Assembly: GCA_002255905.1 (NCBI GenBank)
Contig: NKIN01000006.1
Location: 1-64,000, forward strand
Direction: 5' to 3'
Source: Burkholderiales bacterium PBB1
GTDB taxonomy: Bacteria; Pseudomonadota; Gammaproteobacteria; Burkholderiales; Burkholderiaceae_C
Length of the DNA: 64,000 bases
In this document: piece after piece, positions 60,059 to 64,000 of the stretch
How the letters are laid out: each line of letters begins with the position of its first letter
Numbering within the stretch: position 1 is the first letter of the stretch
Notes under the pieces: model-generated
The model's input: the letters and a program-made list of their open reading frames with translations, nothing else
Databases searched by the model: none
Told to the model about the DNA's origin: nothing
Translations under genes and position numbers: made by a program

Positions 60059-60095
60059 AATCATTCATCGAGCGGCATCAACGCAAATCATTCAT
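60059..60095. promoter_or_regulatory. Direct repeats AATCATTCAT in the glcB-lysR divergent region
   Basis: AATCATTCAT occurs at 60059-60068 and again at 60086-60095, 27 bp apart, in the intergenic region between malate synthase and the LysR gene. A LysR-type regulator usually binds such a region to control both directions; this is inference. Confidence 0.5.
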
Positions 60096-60137
60096 GACTG
60101 TTTAGTATTGAATTGGGCGGCGCAGGGTGAATTCAAG

Positions 60138-61070
60138 GTGGACAAACTCAAGCAGATCGAATCGTTCACTCAAGTGGCCTTGCGCGGAACCCTGACGGCG
60201 GCCGCGGCCGCCGAAGGCACCGCACCCGCGGTGATCGGGCGGCGCCTCGATGCACTGGAAGCCCGATTGGGCGTGAAGCTGATGGTGCGCACCACGCGGC
60301 GCATCACCCTGACCCACGAAGGCAGTGCCTTCCTTGAAGACTGTCAGCGGGTGCTGGCCGAGCTCAACGATGCCGAAGCCAGCGTCAGTGCCGGCGGGGT
60401 CAAGGCCAGCGGCTTCCTGCGTGTGACCGCACCGGCCGGGTTCGGGCGGCGGCACGTGGCGACGTTGGTGCCGGCCTTCGTGGTGTTGCACCCGGACGTG
60501 AATGTGTCACTGAACCTGAGCGATCGCATCGTCGACATCGTCAACGAAGGGGTCGACTGCGCGGTGCGTGTGGGCGATCTGCCCGACAGCCGCCTGGTGA
60601 GCGTGCGGCTGGCCGACAACCGCCGGCTCTGTGTCGCCTCACCCGCCTACCTGGCGCGGGCGGGCGTGCCACAGCACCCGAGCGAGCTGCTGCGCCACGA
60701 ATGCCTGACGCTCGGCGGCGATGCCAGCCAGCCGCGCGGCTGGGCCTTCACGCTCGACAGCCAGACCCAGCATCTGCGCCCTGGGGGGCGCTTCGAATGC
60801 AGCGACGGCCAGGTGCTGCGCGACTGGTGCCTGGCCGGCCTGGGCATCGCCTGGCGTTCGGTGTGGGAAGTCGGCCGGGACGTGGCCAGTGGCCGTCTGG
60901 TCAGTGTGCTGGAGGACTACGCGGCGCCGTCCAACGGCATCTACGCGGTGTTCGCGCAGCGCAAGCACCTGCCACTTCGGGTGCGCCTGTGGGTTGAATT
61001 CCTCAAGAGCACCTACGGCGAATCGCAGTATTGGGACAGTCCACCGCCGAGCGGTGGACTGGGGGCCTAG
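60138..61070 (+). CDS. LysR family regulator, divergent from malate synthase
   Basis: This 310-residue LysR-type regulator has an N-terminal helix-turn-helix (TLTAAAAAEGTAPAVIGRRL) and a substrate-binding domain (ASGFLRVTAPAGFGRRHVA...). The GTG at 60138 (MDKLKQIESF) is the likely start; an upstream TTG at 60108 is less convincing. It faces glcB, so glcB is its obvious candidate target. An 11-bp inverted repeat (CAGTCCACCGC...GCGGTGGACTG) lies within its last codons. The inducer is unknown. Confidence 0.88.
   Translation: MDKLKQIESFTQVALRGTLTAAAAAEGTAPAVIGRRLDALEARLGVKLMVRTTRRITLTHEGSAFLEDCQRVLAELNDAEASVSAGGVKASGFLRVTAPAGFGRRHVATLVPAFVVLHPDVNVSLNLSDRIVDIVNEGVDCAVRVGDLPDSRLVSVRLADNRRLCVASPAYLARAGVPQHPSELLRHECLTLGGDASQPRGWAFTLDSQTQHLRPGGRFECSDGQVLRDWCLAGLGIAWRSVWEVGRDVASGRLVSVLEDYAAPSNGIYAVFAQRKHLPLRVRLWVEFLKSTYGESQYWDSPPPSGGLGA
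61037..61061. terminator. Strong hairpin in the 3' end of the LysR gene, facing psiF
   Basis: CAGTCCACCGC (cga) GCGGTGGACTG is a perfect 11-bp inverted repeat with a 3-nt loop. It lies within the last codons of the LysR gene, 14 bp past the psiF stop on the opposite strand. No U-run follows in either direction; it could act as a bidirectional barrier between the convergent genes. Confidence 0.5.
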
Positions 61071-61074
61071 CGCC

Positions 61075-61389
61075 TTACTTGCCAGCCGATGCCGCGCCCG
61101 ATGCCGCCGCAGCAGCGGTGTCGGCGTGGCATTTCTTCAGGAAGCTGGTCTTGGCTGCGCCCGCCAGTTTCTTCTCGGCCGCCTTGGTGTCGCACGCTGA
61201 TTTCGGTGCGTTCTTGTTGCACTTTTTCAGGAAGCTGGTCTTGGCGGCGCCCGCGAGCTTCTTCTCGGCGGCGACCGCTTCGCAGCCACCGGCCGGCGTC
61301 ATTTCCGGCGCCTCCTTGTGGGAGCTGGCGAAAGCAGGCGCTGCGAAGATGACGGCGGCAAGGGCCAGCACGGTGGTGAATTTCTTCAT
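61075..61389 (-). CDS. PsiF repeat protein (two repeats)
   Basis: This 104-residue secreted protein has a signal peptide (MKKFTTVLALAAVIFAAPAFA) and two PsiF repeats of the form C-x6-EKKLAGAAKTSFLKKC: residues 36-57 and 66-87, near-identical. PsiF was named after a phosphate-starvation-inducible E. coli gene; its function is unknown. The start at the ATG at 61389 gives the signal peptide. It is convergent with the LysR gene (4 bp gap). Confidence 0.9.
   Translation of the reverse strand: MKKFTTVLALAAVIFAAPAFASSHKEAPEMTPAGGCEAVAAEKKLAGAAKTSFLKKCNKNAPKSACDTKAAEKKLAGAAKTSFLKKCHADTAAAAASGAASAGK
61135..61275. repeat. Tandem near-identical 51-bp direct repeats inside psiF
   Basis: The DNA for the two PsiF repeats (about 61135-61185 and 61225-61275) is almost identical, 90 bp (30 codons) apart. 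This suggests a recent duplication within the gene. Confidence 0.75.
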
Positions 61390-61516
61390 GGGGTGTTTCT
61401 CCAGGCGGTAGTGAACAGGGTGCCGGCCAGGGCGGATGCAACTCGGTGCAGACAGCCGACCCGGGCTCAACGCCTGTCAGCCTGCGCTGGTGGACACGCG
61501 GGCGCCCCGAGTGCGA

Positions 61517-62932
61517 TCAGAGGATGCGGCGAGGATGCGCCAGCTGCTCATGGGCCGCATGCAGGCGACGCACCAGCACCCGAATGAACGCCTCGTCGAA
61601 CAGGTGTCGGCAGGCGGGACCGAGCTGCGCCAGGGTGTCGGGCGAGAACGAGATGGTGGTGGCGGGCTGGCTCACCACCACATCCGTGCTGTGCCGGCGC
61701 AGCTCGGCGCTGGGCGCCAGATACGCCATCTCGCCCACCGAGGTACCGGTACCGAGCGTCGCCACCTTGTCGCCCGCGCGGTAAACCTCCACCTCGCCCT
61801 GCGCAATGATGTGGAAATTGCGCCCCTCCTCGCCTCGGCGATAGAGCGCATGGCCAAACGGGAAACGTTGCCACCTGGCGCGGTGCACCACCTCCCAGAG
61901 CTCGACGTCGCCGAAGCTGGTGAAGAAGTCCAGGGTGCGCAACAGATTGAATCGTTCCGAATCCAGCACGCCCTGCAGATGCCCACGCGGCACCTGCTGG
62001 TTGGCAATCAGGCCCGACAGGGCCTGTGCAAAGCTGTCCCAGTCGGCGTAGCGCTCCTTCGGGTCCTTGGCCAGCGCGCGCTGGATCACCTCATCCACGG
62101 CGGTGCCGACACCCTCGCGCAGACCGACCAGCGGGGCCGGGGTGGCGTGGTAGATCTGATGCATCATGGCCGACTGAATCTGCGCGTCGAACGGCGGGCG
62201 ACCCGCAATCAGGTGGTACAGCACCGCGCCCAGCGAGTACATGTCAGCACGGCTGTCGAGCGCGCTGCCATCGAGCTGTTCGGGCGACATGTAGGCGAGC
62301 GAGCCGACACGATAGACCTGGGTCACGTCGGACTCCAGGTTGAGCGCGCTGCCGAAGTCGGAGATCTTCACGTCCGTGATCGTCCCCTGGCTCAGCACGG
62401 CCAGCAGGTTGGCGGGCTTGACATCCCGGTGGATCAGGCCCTGCCGATACACATAGCCCAGCGCCATCGCGCACTTGAAGCCGATTTCGACGATCAGTTC
62501 CAGGGGCAGCAACTGGTCCGCGCGGCAGTAGGGCCGCAGCGTGCTGCCATCGACGTATTCCATGACCAGGTACTGATTCCCGGGCTCGGACACCGCGTCG
62601 TAGATCTTCACCACATTCGGGTGCTCGAGGCGGCCGACCAATGCGGCCTCGGCAGCGAAGAAGCGGTCGCTGTAGCGATGGGCGGCCGCATCGGCGGTGG
62701 CGCCCGCGCGAACCCGCTTGATCGCCACATCGCGCCCCTGGAATTCGTCGCGGCAGAGGTACACATCGCTGGTGGCTCCCTCGCCGAGCTTGCGCAGCAC
62801 CGGGTATTTGCCGATCTGCAGCGGCTCGGCCGGCGTCGCGACCGAGGTGCAGGCGGGCCGTGTCGGCGCGGACTCCGTGACCAGATCCAGTGCCGAATCG
62901 GCCGATCGCGATGCAGAAGTAGAGTGGGCCAT
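61517..62932 (-). CDS. Ser/Thr protein kinase fused to cyclic-nucleotide-binding domain
   Basis: This 471-residue protein has a Hanks-type kinase domain (about 40-310): glycine loop LGEGATSDVYLCRDEF, Lys72 in VAIKRV, catalytic HRDVKPANLL (Asp170), DFG at 192-194 and SPEQLDGSALDSRADMYSLG. A cyclic-nucleotide-binding (CNB) domain follows (about residues 335-455: FPFGHALYRRGEEGRNFHII and VATLGTGTSVGEMAYLAPSAEL). It would be activated by cAMP/cGMP or a similar ligand. Start at the ATG at 62932, or at MLPSC (62959). It is divergent from argS. Confidence 0.9.
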   Translation of the reverse strand: MAHSTSASRSADSALDLVTESAPTRPACTSVATPAEPLQIGKYPVLRKLGEGATSDVYLCRDEFQGRDVAIKRVRAGATADAAAHRYSDRFFAAEAALVGRLEHPNVVKIYDAVSEPGNQYLVMEYVDGSTLRPYCRADQLLPLELIVEIGFKCAMALGYVYRQGLIHRDVKPANLLAVLSQGTITDVKISDFGSALNLESDVTQVYRVGSLAYMSPEQLDGSALDSRADMYSLGAVLYHLIAGRPPFDAQIQSAMMHQIYHATPAPLVGLREGVGTAVDEVIQRALAKDPKERYADWDSFAQALSGLIANQQVPRGHLQGVLDSERFNLLRTLDFFTSFGDVELWEVVHRARWQRFPFGHALYRRGEEGRNFHIIAQGEVEVYRAGDKVATLGTGTSVGEMAYLAPSAELRRHSTDVVVSQPATTISFSPDTLAQLGPACRHLFDEAFIRVLVRRLHAAHEQLAHPRRIL

Positions 62933-63103
62933 GGGGCAGGGCTCGCAAGAGGGCAGCATGAAGGCGTGACGACCGCGCATGCGGTGTCCTGCCCAGGCAT
63001 CGTCGCCCAGACCGCACACGCGAGGTGTGTCGAACAGCCACCCGAACACCCCTCAAACCCGCGCGTCGGCCGATCAAACGGGGGCCAAACGTAGAATCTT
63101 TCG

Positions 63104-64000
63104 ATGATTGAAGCGAAGCAGGATCTGCTGAAGGCGCTCGCCGCAGCGGTCGAGGAAGTCAGCCCGGCGAGCCCCCTGAGGGCTGCGTTCGAGTCACCCA
63201 AGCTGGCCGCGCACGGCGACCTGGCATGCACTTCGGCCATGCAACTGGCCAAGCCGCTGAAGAAAAATCCTCGCGAGGTCGCCCAGGCCTTGATCGCGGC
63301 GCTGGAGCGGCAGCCCGCGGTGCAACGGCACGTCGAATCGTTCGAGATCGCCGGCCCCGGGTTCATCAACCTGCGTTTGCGTGCGTCGGCCCGCCAGGCG
63401 GTGGTGCGCGAGGTGCTGACCGGTGGGGCCTGTTTCGGGCGCCAGGCAGACAACGGCCGACCGGTGCTGGTGGAGTTCGTGTCGGCCAACCCGACCGGGC
63501 CGCTGCACGTGGGCCATGGCCGGCAGGCGGCGCTGGGGGACGCGATCTGCAACCTGTTCGAGACCCAGGGCTGGGCCGTCCACCGCGAGTTCTATTACAA
63601 CGACGCCGGCGTGCAGATTGCCACCCTGGCCGCTTCGACGCAGGCCCGGCTGCGTGGCTTCAAGCCCGGCGATGCACAGTGGCCCGAATCGGCCTACAAC
63701 GGCGACTACATCGCCGACATCGCCGCGGATTTCCTGGCACAAAAGACCGTGACCGCCGATGACCGCGCATACACCGCCTCGGGTGACATCGAAGACCTCG
63801 ACGGCATCCGTCAATTTGCGGTGGCCTACCTGCGGCACGAGCAGGATCTCGACCTGCAGGCTTTCGGTGTGCGATTTGACCACTACTTCCTCGAGTCCAG
63901 TCTGTATGCGACCGGACAGGTCGAGGCCACGGTGGCCCGGCTGGTGGCCGCCGGCAAGACCTACGAGCAGGACGGCGCGCTGTGGCTGCGCAGCACCGAC
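63104..64000 (+). CDS. argS: Arginyl-tRNA synthetase, N-terminal part (cut by window edge)
   Basis: The gene starts at the ATG at 63104 and is open to the window end, so 299 residues are visible of about 560. The N-terminal add-1 domain ([19 protein letters not shown]) is followed by the class I signature [20 protein letters not shown] (HIGH-type) and [10 protein letters not shown]. It charges tRNA-Arg. It is divergent from the kinase gene; the start is 171 bp from the kinase ATG. Confidence 0.96.
   Translation, partial: MIEAKQDLLKALAAAVEEVSPASPLRAAFESPKLAAHGDLACTSAMQLAKPLKKNPREVAQALIAALERQPAVQRHVESFEIAGPGFINLRLRASARQAVVREVLTGGACFGRQADNGRPVLVEFVSANPTGPLHVGHGRQAALGDAICNLFETQGWAVHREFYYNDAGVQIATLAASTQARLRGFKPGDAQWPESAYNGDYIADIAADFLAQKTVTADDRAYTASGDIEDLDGIRQFAVAYLRHEQDLDLQAFGVRFDHYFLESSLYATGQVEATVARLVAAGKTYEQDGALWLRSTD

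Overview
The window is GC-rich chromosomal DNA from a betaproteobacterium of the order Burkholderiales. Gene content and order suggest a Rubrivivax/Leptothrix/Ideonella-like lineage, but this is inferred from protein character and synteny; no 16S rRNA gene is present. Supporting points are the rsmB-DUF4390-ntrY-ntrX order, metX-metW, recG-oxyR, a PEP-CTERM substrate with a PEP-CTERM-associated CAAX protease, a GltB-like FMN protein, and high GC with frequent GTG/TTG starts. Coding density is very high and several neighbours overlap by 4 bp. There is no phage, IS element, CRISPR array or rRNA operon. The genes cut by the window edges are a yceI gene on the left and argS on the right.

Layout. 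1-1.5 kb: two YceI-family periplasmic proteins and a cytochrome b561, all on the minus strand. 1.6-7.1 kb: a TupA-like binding protein, a MOSC protein, an old yellow enzyme, RlmJ, a CaiB-type CoA transferase and a CPBP/CAAX protease. 7.1-7.8 kb: a compact AbrB-Doc toxin-antitoxin module with a recognisable promoter and operator palindrome. 7.8-14.9 kb: tgt and queA (queuosine) flanking a UbiA-type prenyltransferase and a GT39 membrane glycosyltransferase, then recG. 14.9-17.1 kb: oxyR with both redox cysteines, dps and a DJ-1/PfpI protein (oxidative stress). 17.1-21.0 kb: prfC, an extradiol dioxygenase, a small secreted basic protein, an acireductone-dioxygenase-like cupin and tRNA-Phe with a terminator. 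21-26 kb: the ntrX/ntrY/DUF4390/rsmB block, in which ntrX lacks its AAA+ domain. 26-29.2 kb: folE, a stand-alone BLUF photoreceptor, a LemA-like protein and proA.

29.4-36.1 kb: a complete tripartite RND efflux operon (adaptor, pump, outer-membrane lipoprotein) divergent from a TetR repressor, with an AcrR-type operator between them. 36.1-38.0 kb: metX-metW under a well-matched SAM-II riboswitch. 38.2-45.8 kb: a membrane-anchored FMN/GltB-like protein, a PEP-CTERM protein, a GST, codA-upp (pyrimidine salvage), purB and pyrF. 45.8-51.2 kb: an M14 carboxypeptidase, a DUF4382 lipoprotein, a class II glutamine amidotransferase and a geranylgeranyl-reductase-family flavoprotein. 51.3-54.2 kb: a sugar-nucleotide epimerase, a flippase-like membrane protein and a Kdo hydroxylase, suggesting cell-surface polysaccharide/LPS work. 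54.2-57.7 kb: NDH-2, an ECF sigma/anti-sigma pair and an azoreductase. 57.8-64 kb: malate synthase G with a divergent LysR regulator, a two-repeat PsiF protein, a Ser/Thr kinase fused to a cyclic-nucleotide-binding domain, and the start of argS.

I found no wholly novel multi-gene system. The strongest second-look items are the SAM-II riboswitch in a betaproteobacterium, the efflux operator, the AbrB-Doc module, the kinase-CNB fusion, the AAA-less NtrX, and palindromes in several intergenic or gene-end positions.
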